From an uncultured Oscillospiraceae bacterium (GTDB taxonomy: Bacteria > Bacillota > Clostridia > Oscillospirales > Oscillospiraceae), in contig CAAFPE010000091.1 of NCBI GenBank assembly GCA_900764755.1, positions 1 through 7,537 of the forward strand: a stretch of 7,537 nt of DNA, in the 5' to 3' direction. The position numbers and the translations under genes are program-made. The notes beneath the pieces were generated by a model. That model saw only the letters and a list, made by a program, of their open reading frames with translations. It ran no database searches and had not been told where the DNA came from. Below are positions 1 through 5,888 of this stretch, piece after piece; position 1 is the stretch's first letter, and each line of letters opens with the position of its first letter.

Positions 1-4
1 GGAG

Positions 5-24
5 GCCCCCCTCTTGGGGGGGGC
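5..24. other. GC-rich hairpin at the window edge
   Basis: A C-run (6-11) and a G-run (16-23) can form a stem of about 7 bp (5-11 with 18-24) around a short loop. No T-run follows on either strand, so it is not a convincing terminator on its own. It lies beyond the terminator of the neighbouring operon and may belong to a unit outside the window. Confidence 0.3.
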
Positions 25-45
25 GGAACCGGGGGTCGGCCCACG

Positions 46-87
46 AAAAACCCCCGCCTGCCGTACTGCGGCAGGCGGGATTTTTTT
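46..87 (-). terminator. Strong, apparently bidirectional terminator ending the fumarase operon
   Basis: A perfect 11-bp stem (53-63 with 69-79) encloses a 5-nt loop. On the minus strand the stem is followed by a 5-nt T-run (complement of 46-50) after two G's. It begins about 16 nt past the stop codon of the DUF1847 gene. On the plus strand the same stem is followed by seven T's (81-87), so it could also stop transcription entering from the left. Confidence 0.9.
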
Positions 88-95
88 GGATCAAG

Positions 96-728
96 TTACG
101 GCTGGTCCGCGTCCAGGCGGGTCTTGAAGTAGCTGTCGGCGCAGTAGATGGCGGCCACGGGGTTGTTGCCGGTGGCCCGGTCCTTGGCCACCAGGGTGGT
201 GACCGGGGCCTGGGAATAGCGGTAGAACAGGGAGTCGTGGCCCACGCACAGACCCAGGCAGATGTTGAACTGGGTCTCTGCCCGGTTGAGGAGCTCCGCC
301 TGGGCGATGGGGTTGCACATCACCTCATAGGTCCCGGGACGGACCCGGTACTCCGGCGGCACCCCAACCTGGTCCTTGGGGATGGAGCCCGTCTTGCAGA
401 TGACAGAGGCCACCTGGAAGCCGTTCCGGCGCAGGACCCGGTCCACCACCTCGGCCTCCCGGTGCAGGCCGGCGCAGAAGGCCAGCCCCAGCCGGGTATA
501 GCCCATGCGCCTGGAAAACTCCACCACCTCCCGCAGGCGGAGCCAGCGGCAGTAGCCGATGGCCTCGGTGGCGGCGCTGGCAACAAAAAAGTCGTGGTTC
601 TCCGGCTTGAAGTACTCCTCCAGGACGGAGTCGAAGAAGGCGGGGTCCCGCATGGGACAGTTTTTCGGAAGCTTGTCCAGCTGTCCGGAGCGGCAGGCCT
701 CGATGGTGCAGGACGCGCAGGTGAACAT
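96..728 (-). CDS. DUF1847 family, cysteine-rich putative metal-binding protein
   Basis: The 210-residue product matches the DUF1847 family as I recall it; no biochemical function is established for that family. The N-terminus has C4-x2-C7-x4-C12 and then C24, a pattern suited to binding a metal or Fe-S cluster. Further cysteines sit at 60, 85, 111, 138 (MCNP), 157 and 161 (CLGLCVGHD) and 196. There is no signal peptide or membrane segment, so it is probably cytoplasmic. The ATG at 728 follows AAGGAGG at 7-nt spacing, which fixes the start. It is the last gene of the fumarase operon, 49 nt after the beta subunit, with the terminator just beyond. Co-transcription suggests a link to anaerobic or Fe-S metabolism, but this is inference. 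Family assignment is fairly sure; function is unknown. Confidence 0.85.
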   Translation of the reverse strand: MFTCASCTIEACRSGQLDKLPKNCPMRDPAFFDSVLEEYFKPENHDFFVASAATEAIGYCRWLRLREVVEFSRRMGYTRLGLAFCAGLHREAEVVDRVLRRNGFQVASVICKTGSIPKDQVGVPPEYRVRPGTYEVMCNPIAQAELLNRAETQFNICLGLCVGHDSLFYRYSQAPVTTLVAKDRATGNNPVAAIYCADSYFKTRLDADQP

Positions 729-777
729 GGGAGTTCCTCCTTCTTTTTTCTAAATGCAAAAAATTGAGGGGACAGCG

Positions 778-1332
778 TCACAGGCTGGACAGATAGGCCG
801 CCGGGCCGCTCTCGTACAGGTCGCCGCCGTGGGCGTCCAGGATCACCGTCAGGGGCAGGTCCCGCACCGTCAGGCGGCGCACCGCCTCACAGCCCAGGTC
901 CTCCCAGCAGATGACCTCCAGTTCCTCCACACTGGCGGCCATCAGGGCCCCGGCGCCCCCCAGGGCGGCCAGATAGACCGCACCATTGCGGACCACCGCC
1001 TCCTTCACCGCCTGGTTCCGGGCCCCCTTGCCGATCATAATGGCCTGCCCCAGGTCCAGCAGGCGGGGGGAGTAGGCGTCCATCCGGCCGCTGGTGGTGG
1101 GCCCGGCGGAGCCGATGATCTGTCCTGGGCGCTCCGGCGTAGGGCCCACATAGTAGACGGCGGAGCCCTCCGCCGGGAAGGGGAGGGACTCTCCCGCGTC
1201 CAGAAGCTCCATCATCCGCTTGTGTGCGGCGTCACGGGCGGTGTAGACCGTGCCGGAGAGGAGCACGGTGTCCCCGGCCCGCAGGGGGGCCAGATCCTCC
1301 TTTGAGACGGGGGTGGTCAGTTTGTATTGCAT
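778..1332 (-). CDS. fumB: Fumarate hydratase class I, beta subunit
   Basis: This 184-residue protein is the C-terminal (swivelling) half of a two-subunit class I fumarase, which reversibly hydrates fumarate to L-malate in the cytoplasm. The family hallmark GSAGPTTSGRMD is at residues 74-85, followed by GKG at 101-103. The length fits the fumarase beta subunit, which I recall as near 185 residues, better than the longer tartrate dehydratase subunit TtdB. That related activity cannot be excluded from sequence. The ATG at 1332 has AGGAGG 8 nt upstream. It should assemble with the alpha subunit encoded at 2221-3060, but an alpha/beta hydrolase gene lies between them, which is unusual. The symbol follows two-subunit usage and does not mean the single-chain E. 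coli FumB. Confidence 0.93.
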   Translation of the reverse strand: MQYKLTTPVSKEDLAPLRAGDTVLLSGTVYTARDAAHKRMMELLDAGESLPFPAEGSAVYYVGPTPERPGQIIGSAGPTTSGRMDAYSPRLLDLGQAIMIGKGARNQAVKEAVVRNGAVYLAALGGAGALMAASVEELEVICWEDLGCEAVRRLTVRDLPLTVILDAHGGDLYESGPAAYLSSL

Positions 1333-1370
1333 GGAAACAGCCTCCTAATTGTTTGGATGGATATACAGGG

Positions 1371-2198
1371 TCATAAGTGCTCCAACAGAAAGCGGTGGAT
1401 CGTGTCCGCAAGCTCCTTGGGGCGGCGGCGGTACAGGTCGTGAGGGAGATCAAAGGTCCGCAGGGATGAGACCGGAAGGGCGGAGAGGTAATGCTGTCCG
1501 CACGCACGCCAGGCATCTCCTGCCAGAGGAGTGCCCTTTCCGTTGGAGAGGAGGAACAAGGTGGGATGGGAGAGGGGAGGCCCTTCCTGCTCCACCTGCC
1601 GGACAGAGCGGGGCAGGTTCCTGGCCTCATTGACCCACACGGCACTGGCGAAGTTCCGGCGAGCGTCAGCCATCAGCCGCCTGCGCTCCGTGGCGGGACA
1701 GCGGCCCAGGAGGGCGGGAGCGAGCAGCCAGAAGAGGAGGGCACGCTTCCAGCCTGAGCGGTTGAGGGCCTCCAGTCGGCCCAGAATGGCCTCTAGATCC
1801 ATGTGCTGATAGACCTCCGGTACAGCGGGATCCAGTCCCACCAGGGCGGAGACCTCCTCCGGATATTTGAACGCCCAGTGAAGGGCCTCCAGGAAGCCCA
1901 TGCTGTGGGCGGCCAGCACGACGGGAACAGGCTGACCGCAGGCGGCCAGCACCCTGCGGTATTCCTCCACCACTGTGTCCACATCTCTGGGAGCCTCTGT
2001 CAGGTCGCTATGTCCATAGCCAAATTTAGAGGGGATGAGGACCGAGTACCACGGGCTCAGGGCGTCCGCCAGCGGAGCGTACTCCAGGCTGGGGAACAGG
2101 ATGTTGGAGCCGGACAGGATGAGCAGGGTGACCGGACCGGAGCCTGTATCCGATACCTGAAGCTTCCGGCCGTCCACGGCGATCATTTTTTCTTCCAC
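1371..2198 (-). CDS. Alpha/beta hydrolase fold protein, specificity unknown
   Basis: The 275-residue product has the layout of a soluble alpha/beta hydrolase. A strand and SGSN oxyanion-type loop lie near residues 26-32. The nucleophile elbow AHSMG (97-101, Ser99) is a variant with Ala for the first Gly. A C-terminal LPHDLY supplies the likely catalytic His253. The usual acid after the next-to-last strand is not obvious (LLSNGKGT at 217-223); Asp123 in GLDP is a candidate. An upstream ATG at 2264 would run 44 bp into the fumarase alpha gene and lacks a matched ribosome site. I chose GTG at 2198 because GGGAGG (2206-2211) sits 7 nt before it; ATG at 2186 is the alternative. Parts of the gene are less GC-rich (about 52% in 1981-2040) than the fumarase gene beside it (about 70% in 2281-2340), hinting at later insertion. 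The substrate is unknown. Confidence 0.85.
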   Translation of the reverse strand: MEEKMIAVDGRKLQVSDTGSGPVTLLILSGSNILFPSLEYAPLADALSPWYSVLIPSKFGYGHSDLTEAPRDVDTVVEEYRRVLAACGQPVPVVLAAHSMGFLEALHWAFKYPEEVSALVGLDPAVPEVYQHMDLEAILGRLEALNRSGWKRALLFWLLAPALLGRCPATERRRLMADARRNFASAVWVNEARNLPRSVRQVEQEGPPLSHPTLFLLSNGKGTPLAGDAWRACGQHYLSALPVSSLRTFDLPHDLYRRRPKELADTIHRFLLEHL

Positions 2199-2205
2199 GG
2201 CAGTA

Positions 2206-2211
2206 CCTCCC
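2206..2211 (-). promoter_or_regulatory. Ribosome binding site that sets the hydrolase GTG start
   Basis: GGGAGG on the minus strand lies 7 nt before the GTG at 2198 and 19 nt before the in-frame ATG at 2186. It favours the GTG start and lies in the 22-nt gap after the fumarase alpha stop codon. Confidence 0.65.
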
Positions 2212-2220
2212 GGGGAGTGC

Positions 2221-3060
2221 TCACAACTCCGCCGCGGCCCGGCGGGTGACATGACAGCTGACATTCACCGCTACGGGCAGTCCGGCCACATGGGTGGGGG
2301 CGGTCTCGATGGACAGGCCCAGGCAGGTGGTTTTCCCGCCGAAGCCCTGGGGCCCGACGCCCAGGGCGTTGATCTCGTCCAGCAGCTCCCGCTCAAGGCT
2401 GGCATAGAAGGGGTCGGGATTTCTTTGATCGATGGGCCGGAGCAGGGCGTGCTTGGCCAGATAGGCCGCCTTGTCGAAGGAGCCGCCGATCCCGACGCCC
2501 AGCACTGTGGGGGGGCAGGGGTTGGAGCCCGCCAGGCGCACCGTCTCCACCACAAAGCGCTTCACGCCCTCCACTCCGTCGGCGGGCTTGAGCATTCCCA
2601 GGCGGCTCATGTTCTCACTGCCGAAGCCCTTGGGGGCCACGGTGATTTTGCAAGCGTCTCCAGGGACCAGCCGGAGGGTGATGGCGGCGGGGGTGTTGTC
2701 CCCGGTGTTTACCCGGCGGAGTGGGTCGCCCACGATGGACTTGCGCAGATAGCCCTCGCCGTAGCCCTGGCGGACCCCCTCATGGATGGCCGCCTCGAAC
2801 TCGCCCTCGATGTGGACCTCCTGGCCCAGTTCCACAAACACGCAGGCCATGCCCGTGTCCTGGCAGACGGGCAGTTTTTTTTCCTCCGCCAGTTCCAGGT
2901 TGTCCCACAGCAGGCCCAGGGTCTCCCTGGCCAGGGGCCAGGGCTCGCTCTGCCGGGCGGCGTCCAGGGCGGCCACGATGTCCGCAGGCAGATGGGTGTT
3001 GGCCTGAATGCACAGCTTGGCCACCGTCTCGGTGATGGCGGCGGCCTGGATGGTACGCAT
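2221..3060 (-). CDS. fumA: Fumarate hydratase class I, alpha subunit ([4Fe-4S])
   Basis: The 279-residue product is the catalytic Fe-S half of a two-subunit class I fumarase. Three conserved cysteines expected to hold the [4Fe-4S] cluster are visible: Cys66 in PVCQDTG, Cys182 in SNPCPPTVLGVGIGG, and Cys246 in GKTTCLGL. Such clusters are oxygen-sensitive, fitting an anaerobe. The open frame extends upstream to 3162, but the ATG at 3060 is chosen because GGGAG lies 5 nt before it and a good promoter sits at 3093-3121, so the longer version would begin upstream of its own transcript. The length matches the family alpha subunit. The gene heads an operon; an alpha/beta hydrolase follows after 22 nt, and the partner beta subunit comes only after that. 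Tartrate dehydratase TtdA is a related alternative. Confidence 0.94.
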   Translation of the reverse strand: MRTIQAAAITETVAKLCIQANTHLPADIVAALDAARQSEPWPLARETLGLLWDNLELAEEKKLPVCQDTGMACVFVELGQEVHIEGEFEAAIHEGVRQGYGEGYLRKSIVGDPLRRVNTGDNTPAAITLRLVPGDACKITVAPKGFGSENMSRLGMLKPADGVEGVKRFVVETVRLAGSNPCPPTVLGVGIGGSFDKAAYLAKHALLRPIDQRNPDPFYASLERELLDEINALGVGPQGFGGKTTCLGLSIETAPTHVAGLPVAVNVSCHVTRRAAAEL

Positions 3061-3092
3061 AGACACTCCCTCTTTCTCTTTGGGTTTGTTCC

Positions 3093-3121
3093 ATTGTATC
3101 AAAAACCCGGCGGATTTTCCA
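3093..3121 (-). promoter_or_regulatory. Sigma-A type promoter of the fumarase operon
   Basis: Read on the minus strand, a -10 TACAAT (5/6 matches; 3093-3098) is preceded by TG at the extended -10 position. A -35 TGGAAA (4/6; 3116-3121) lies 17 bp upstream. Transcription would begin near 3087, leaving a leader of about 27 nt before the alpha subunit ATG at 3060. It lies directly after the terminator of the sigma-factor operon, so the two units look separate. Confidence 0.72.
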
Positions 3122-3132
3122 GAGTGGCGCAG

Positions 3133-3166
3133 AAAAATCCCGGCGGGAGGGGGACCTCCCACCGGG
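3133..3166 (-). terminator. Rho-independent terminator of the sigma factor/membrane protein operon
   Basis: On the minus strand an 11-bp GC-rich stem (3156-3166 with 3139-3149, including one G-T wobble) encloses a 6-nt loop. It is followed by A and then five T's (complement of 3133-3137). It starts 17 nt after the stop codon at 3184-3186 and precedes the fumarase promoter. Confidence 0.88.
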
Positions 3167-3183
3167 GATGCGCTTCCGGCTGC

Positions 3184-4755
3184 TCAGGGATAGAAGTCGA
3201 AGGGGGCGTAGACAGACCGGATGGGACCGTATGCTCCGGCGGAGCGGCTCCCTCCCAGGTCCCGGATGGAGACGAAGGGGTAGTGGAGCCAGCGCTCCTG
3301 ATGGCGGAGAAAGACGTACCAGAAGTCGCCGTAGGACCATCCAGATTGGTTCTCCACCAGGGGGGACGGGACCGCGGCGGTGGTGTAGGCGATCCAGCCC
3401 CGCGTCCCCTCCGCACCCCGGGGGATGGAGAAGGAGAAGGAGGGGGAGTAGTGAAGATGGCCGAGACGCTCCAACTCGTGCTGGTACCACCACTGCTGGT
3501 CCTCGGTGAGTTCCTCTGCGGTCTGGCCGCCCGCCAGCCGGATCTCCGGGGAGACAGCCAGGGTCTGGCCGTTCTTTTCCCACAGCAGCCGCCCGGCGTA
3601 GTCCTCCGCGTGGAAATTTCCGGACGGATCCACGGAGAACTGCTCCTGCAAATGGAGATCGGGCATGGCCCGGTAGCGGAAGAAATGGATCTGCCGCACC
3701 TGGTCCTCCGGCAGGAAGAGGAGCCAGGAGGACAGCTCCGCCTCCCCGCCGCCCAATTCATGGAGGACGGCGGGGCCGTCGGTGCGAGGCGTCTCGTTGT
3801 CCGTGTGGTCAGTGTCATAGGTCCGGCCGGCCCTAACCGACTCGGCCCGGGCGCACCGCTCCAGTTCCGCCCCGTCCAGGGCGGCGGCGGCGTCCTCCGG
3901 CAGGCCCAGGGAGACCAAGCGGGCCCGGATGTCCTCCTGCTCCGCCGTCAGCTGGGCCGCCGGCTCCGCCGGGCCGGTGGGGATGCGGCCGCCCAGCCAC
4001 AGGGCGGGGGGGATGGCGGCCAGGGTGAGGGCGAACACCCCCAGCAGGAAGGGCCGGGCGGACACCCGCACAGGTGCGGGGGCGATGTCATAGCCCAGGC
4101 CCGCCAGGGCGTCGCTCTGGTGGGCGATGCACACCAGCAGGCGGATCTCCAGGATCAGGAAGGCGATGGGCCGGAGGTAATAGAGCCAGTGGTTGGTGAT
4201 GGTGACTCCCAGCCAGCCAGGCTCAACGGCGGGGACCAGCTCGGACCACAGGGCGGTGGCCAGGGCCAGCAGATAGCAGAGAAAGCCCTCCCTCAGCCAG
4301 TCCCTGGGGGGCTGAGCCTCTCCCACGGTGCGGAAGGCGGCCCGGGAGCCCCGCCACAGGGCGAACAGGAGGAGCAGGTCCATCCCTCGGATGGGCCAGG
4401 TGAGCCCCCAGTTGACAGCGGGATTTCCCGCGATCCACCCCATCACCGGGGTGGCGGTCAGAACGTCCAGGACCATGTGGACGGCCAGCAGCAGACCGGA
4501 CAGCGCCCAGCACAGCCGGAACCAGGGATTTTCCCGCCGCAGGGAGCGGTACCCCAGATACATCAGGGCGGCCCCCAGCAGGGGAAGCAGGTATTGGAGA
4601 TAGAAGAATTCCAGCCGGAAGGTGGTCAGTGCCATCCCCCACAGGATCTTGGACATGGCGGCCTGCCAGGGGTTGTAGTCCTGGATCTCATTTGGGTCGG
4701 GGGGGAGATCGGCCATCTCCTGGGTGAGACGGAGATCAAATTCGTCCTGTTTCAC
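3184..4755 (-). CDS. Multi-spanning membrane protein with large extracytoplasmic domain; candidate regulator of the adjacent sigma factor
   Basis: A 523-residue protein with a charged, probably cytoplasmic N-terminus (1-45), about six hydrophobic segments (roughly 50-70, 81-100, 120-135, 156-175, 190-212, 235-256), and then some 265 mostly hydrophilic residues probably outside the membrane. The start is GTG at 4755, overlapping the sigma stop codon as GTGA. GGGAGGTGATC lies just upstream inside the sigma gene, so translation is probably coupled. The opening (EFDLRLTQEMADLPPDP) resembles membrane proteins I recall beside ECF sigma factors in Oscillospiraceae, so an anti-sigma role is plausible but unproven. 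The zinc anti-sigma motif HxxxCxxC is absent. A helical stretch (about 270-303) includes IRARLVSLGLPEDA; the distal part is rich in Trp, Tyr and Phe and resembles no enzyme I know. There is no catalytic signature. Confidence is high that it is a real gene, low for its function. Confidence 0.85.
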   Translation of the reverse strand: MKQDEFDLRLTQEMADLPPDPNEIQDYNPWQAAMSKILWGMALTTFRLEFFYLQYLLPLLGAALMYLGYRSLRRENPWFRLCWALSGLLLAVHMVLDVLTATPVMGWIAGNPAVNWGLTWPIRGMDLLLLFALWRGSRAAFRTVGEAQPPRDWLREGFLCYLLALATALWSELVPAVEPGWLGVTITNHWLYYLRPIAFLILEIRLLVCIAHQSDALAGLGYDIAPAPVRVSARPFLLGVFALTLAAIPPALWLGGRIPTGPAEPAAQLTAEQEDIRARLVSLGLPEDAAAALDGAELERCARAESVRAGRTYDTDHTDNETPRTDGPAVLHELGGGEAELSSWLLFLPEDQVRQIHFFRYRAMPDLHLQEQFSVDPSGNFHAEDYAGRLLWEKNGQTLAVSPEIRLAGGQTAEELTEDQQWWYQHELERLGHLHYSPSFSFSIPRGAEGTRGWIAYTTAAVPSPLVENQSGWSYGDFWYVFLRHQERWLHYPFVSIRDLGGSRSAGAYGPIRSVYAPFDFYP

Positions 4756-5288
4756 AGCGGATCACCTCCCAGCTTGTTCTGGAGCCCCTTTCGGATGCGG
4801 TACAGGCGGCCCTCCACTGCCCGCGGGGTGAGCCCCAGCTCCGCCGCGATACGGGCGGTGGACTGGAGATAGTAATATTTGCGGTAGAACAGGGCGCGGT
4901 CCCGGCGGGACAGGGAGGCCAGGGCACGCTCCAGACGCTCCGCCCGCTCCTTCCGCAGCAGCTGCTCCTCCGGACCCGGGGCGGGGTCCGGACGGGTCTC
5001 ATCCAGCGCCTCAGCGCTGTGGCGCTGTGCGCTTCTCAGATGGTCCACGGCGGCGTTCCGGCACAGCACAGTGAGCCAGGTGGCGGGGCTGGAGCGCTCC
5101 GGGTTGTACTGCTCCCGCTTCTCCCACAGCTTCAGGTGTACCTCGGCCAGGCAGTCCTCCTGCTGGTGGGGGACGGACAGCACCCCGGACACGATGTACC
5201 GCAGCATCCCCTCATAGTGGGCCAGCAGGGGCTCCAGGGCCTCCCGGTCCCCCTGCCGGAGCCGTTCCATCCATGCGGACGGGTCCAT
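4752..5288 (-). CDS. ECF-type RNA polymerase sigma factor (sigma-70 family)
   Basis: The 178-residue protein has sigma region 2 at about residues 8-86, including QQEDCLAEVHLKLWEK and a WLTVLCRNAAVDHLR segment typical of 2.3-2.4. A charged linker follows (90-115), then region 4 at about 117-172 with a helix-turn-helix (IAAELGLTPRAVEGRLYRIRKGL). It should direct RNA polymerase to a small regulon. An upstream GTG at 5297 is part of the ribosome site itself, so ATG at 5288 is chosen, 6 nt after AAGGAGGTG. Its last codons carry the ribosome site for the overlapping membrane-protein gene. A sigma-A-like promoter lies at 5388-5416; I found no clear ECF-style GGAAC/CGTC promoter, so autoregulation is not evident. 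It is divergent from a BlaI/BlaR-like pair. Confidence 0.92.
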   Translation of the reverse strand: MDPSAWMERLRQGDREALEPLLAHYEGMLRYIVSGVLSVPHQQEDCLAEVHLKLWEKREQYNPERSSPATWLTVLCRNAAVDHLRSAQRHSAEALDETRPDPAPGPEEQLLRKERAERLERALASLSRRDRALFYRKYYYLQSTARIAAELGLTPRAVEGRLYRIRKGLQNKLGGDPL

Positions 5289-5294
5289 GCCGGT

Positions 5295-5303
5295 CACCTC
5301 CTT
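5295..5303 (-). promoter_or_regulatory. Ribosome binding site that sets the sigma factor start
   Basis: AAGGAGGTG on the minus strand ends 6 nt before the ATG at 5288. The GTG at 5297 is inside this site, so it is unlikely to be the real start. Confidence 0.8.
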
Positions 5304-5324
5304 CTGTCGTTCTGGATCCTCTGT

Positions 5325-5336
5325 CCGTATATACGG
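5325..5336. repeat. Perfect 12-bp palindrome in the sigma factor leader
   Basis: CCGTATATACGG is a perfect palindrome 37-48 bp upstream of the sigma ATG, downstream of the predicted promoter. It could be a protein-binding site in the leader, or its TATA core could be part of a second promoter, though no good -35 accompanies it. It could also be chance. Confidence 0.4.
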
Positions 5337-5387
5337 GGAAAGGGGGGAGAACCCACGGAAAAATCTGCCCCCGGTCTGTTTGTTCCC

Positions 5388-5416
5388 AGTATAGCAGGGC
5401 GGGGGCGGCCTGGAAA
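5388..5416 (-). promoter_or_regulatory. Predicted promoter for the sigma factor operon
   Basis: On the minus strand, -35 TTTCCA (4/6; 5411-5416) and -10 TATACT (5/6; 5388-5393) are exactly 17 bp apart. The leader would be about 95 nt. The -35 lies about 20 bp from the -35 of the divergent BlaI promoter, so polymerase binding in the two directions could compete. Confidence 0.55.
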
Positions 5417-5436
5417 GGAAAATGTACAGGCGGGGC

Positions 5437-5464
5437 TTGACAGGAAAAGGTTTATCGTGATAAA
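5437..5464 (+). promoter_or_regulatory. Promoter of the BlaI/BlaR-like operon, overlapped by an operator
   Basis: A perfect -35 TTGACA (5437-5442) is followed after 16 bp by GATAAA (5459-5464, 4/6 match to TATAAT). The -10 is the right half of the first inverted-repeat operator, so repressor bound there would block polymerase. The leader to the ATG at 5530 is about 60 nt and contains the second operator. Confidence 0.7.
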
Positions 5465-5465
5465 C
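5450..5465. promoter_or_regulatory. Operator 1 for the BlaI-type repressor
   Basis: The 16-bp inverted repeat has perfect 7-bp arms (GTTTATC and GATAAAC) around a 2-bp centre. It covers the predicted -10 of the operon. Assignment to BlaI rests on position, dyad symmetry like that of known BlaI/MecI sites, and a second copy downstream. Confidence 0.7.
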
Positions 5466-5478
5466 TTCAAGCAGAGAG

Positions 5479-5494
5479 GTTTATGGGAGTAAAC
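5479..5494. promoter_or_regulatory. Operator 2 for the BlaI-type repressor
   Basis: GTTTA and TAAAC arms around a 6-bp centre, the same 16-bp format as operator 1 but with a different centre (TGGGAG). The symmetry extends one more base on each side (GGTTTA/TAAACC). The centre lies 29 bp from that of operator 1, in the leader just after the likely transcription start, a position suited to a roadblock or to cooperative dimer binding. Confidence 0.7.
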
Positions 5495-5529
5495 CTGATG
5501 GAAATGTCATGGGCAGAGGAGGGATCAGG

Positions 5530-5883
5530 ATGAACAAGCTGTCAGACGGGGAGTGGAAGCTGATGGAGCTGCTGTGGGAGGAGTCCCCGGTCAACTCCAC
5601 CCGCCTGGTGGAGCGGTGCCGGGAGCGGCTGACCTGGAGCAAGAGCACCACCTACACCGTGCTCCGCCGCCTGTGCCGGAAAGGGGCGGCGGTGAACGAG
5701 GGGGCCGTGGTCTCCCCGAAGCTGGGCCGGGAGGAGGCCCTGCGGGCCCAGGGGGAGGAGCTGGAGGAGCAGGCGGGGGGGCTGTCCCCCTTCCTCAACG
5801 CCTTTTTCAGCGGGCGGCGGCTCACCCCGGAGGAGGCGGAGGAACTGAAGGAGTTGATCGACCGGCACACCTGGGAGGGGTGA
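5530..5883 (+). CDS. BlaI/MecI/CopY family winged-helix repressor
   Basis: The 117-residue protein is of typical family length. An N-terminal winged helix (about 4-60) includes LSDGEWKLMELLWEESPVNS and the recognition-helix region WSKSTTYTVLRRLCRKG (36-52). The C-terminal helices (83-113, with LTPEEAEELKELI) match the dimerisation domain. It should repress its own operon by binding the two inverted repeats at 5450-5494. An in-frame ATG at 5509 is rejected because AGGAGG (5517-5522) lies 7 nt before the ATG at 5530. The segment SPFLNAFFSGRR (86-97) lines up with the region where MecI/BlaI are cut on induction. The M56 protease gene follows after 5 nt. No beta-lactamase or copper gene is nearby, so the inducer and regulon are unknown. 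Confidence 0.9.
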   Translation: MNKLSDGEWKLMELLWEESPVNSTRLVERCRERLTWSKSTTYTVLRRLCRKGAAVNEGAVVSPKLGREEALRAQGEELEEQAGGLSPFLNAFFSGRRLTPEEAEELKELIDRHTWEG

Positions 5884-5888
5884 GAGGC

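Noticed and set aside
16..39. G-runs that might form a G-quadruplex.
   Set aside because: Only two runs are longer than three G's. The complementary C-run makes an ordinary hairpin more likely.
2199..2264. A longer hydrolase starting at ATG 2264.
   Set aside because: It would overlap the fumarase alpha gene by 44 bp. The extra 22 residues look like non-hydrolase sequence, and the clear GGGAGG site points to GTG 2198.
3061..3162. A 34-residue N-terminal extension of the fumarase alpha subunit.
   Set aside because: It spans the terminator stem and the predicted promoter. The ATG at 3060 has its own ribosome site and gives the normal family length.
2251..4872. An 873-codon open frame on the plus strand running opposite the fumarase alpha gene, the intergenic region, the membrane-protein gene and part of the sigma gene.
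   Set aside because: It is antisense to three well-supported genes and crosses a terminator and a promoter. Its product is dominated by Gly, Gln, Pro, Val and His, as expected from reading high-GC codons backwards, and it shows no domain or ribosome site.
5376..5393. GGGAAC on the minus strand as an ECF-type -35 giving sigma autoregulation.
   Set aside because: No CGTC-like -10 occurs at the usual spacing of about 16 bp, and the adjacent TATACT fits a housekeeping promoter better.
5553..5888. A 112-residue N-terminal extension of the M56 protease, overlapping the repressor gene.
   Set aside because: It is the repressor gene read in another frame and is Gly/Ala/Pro-rich. The ATG at 5889 is followed at once by a proper membrane segment.
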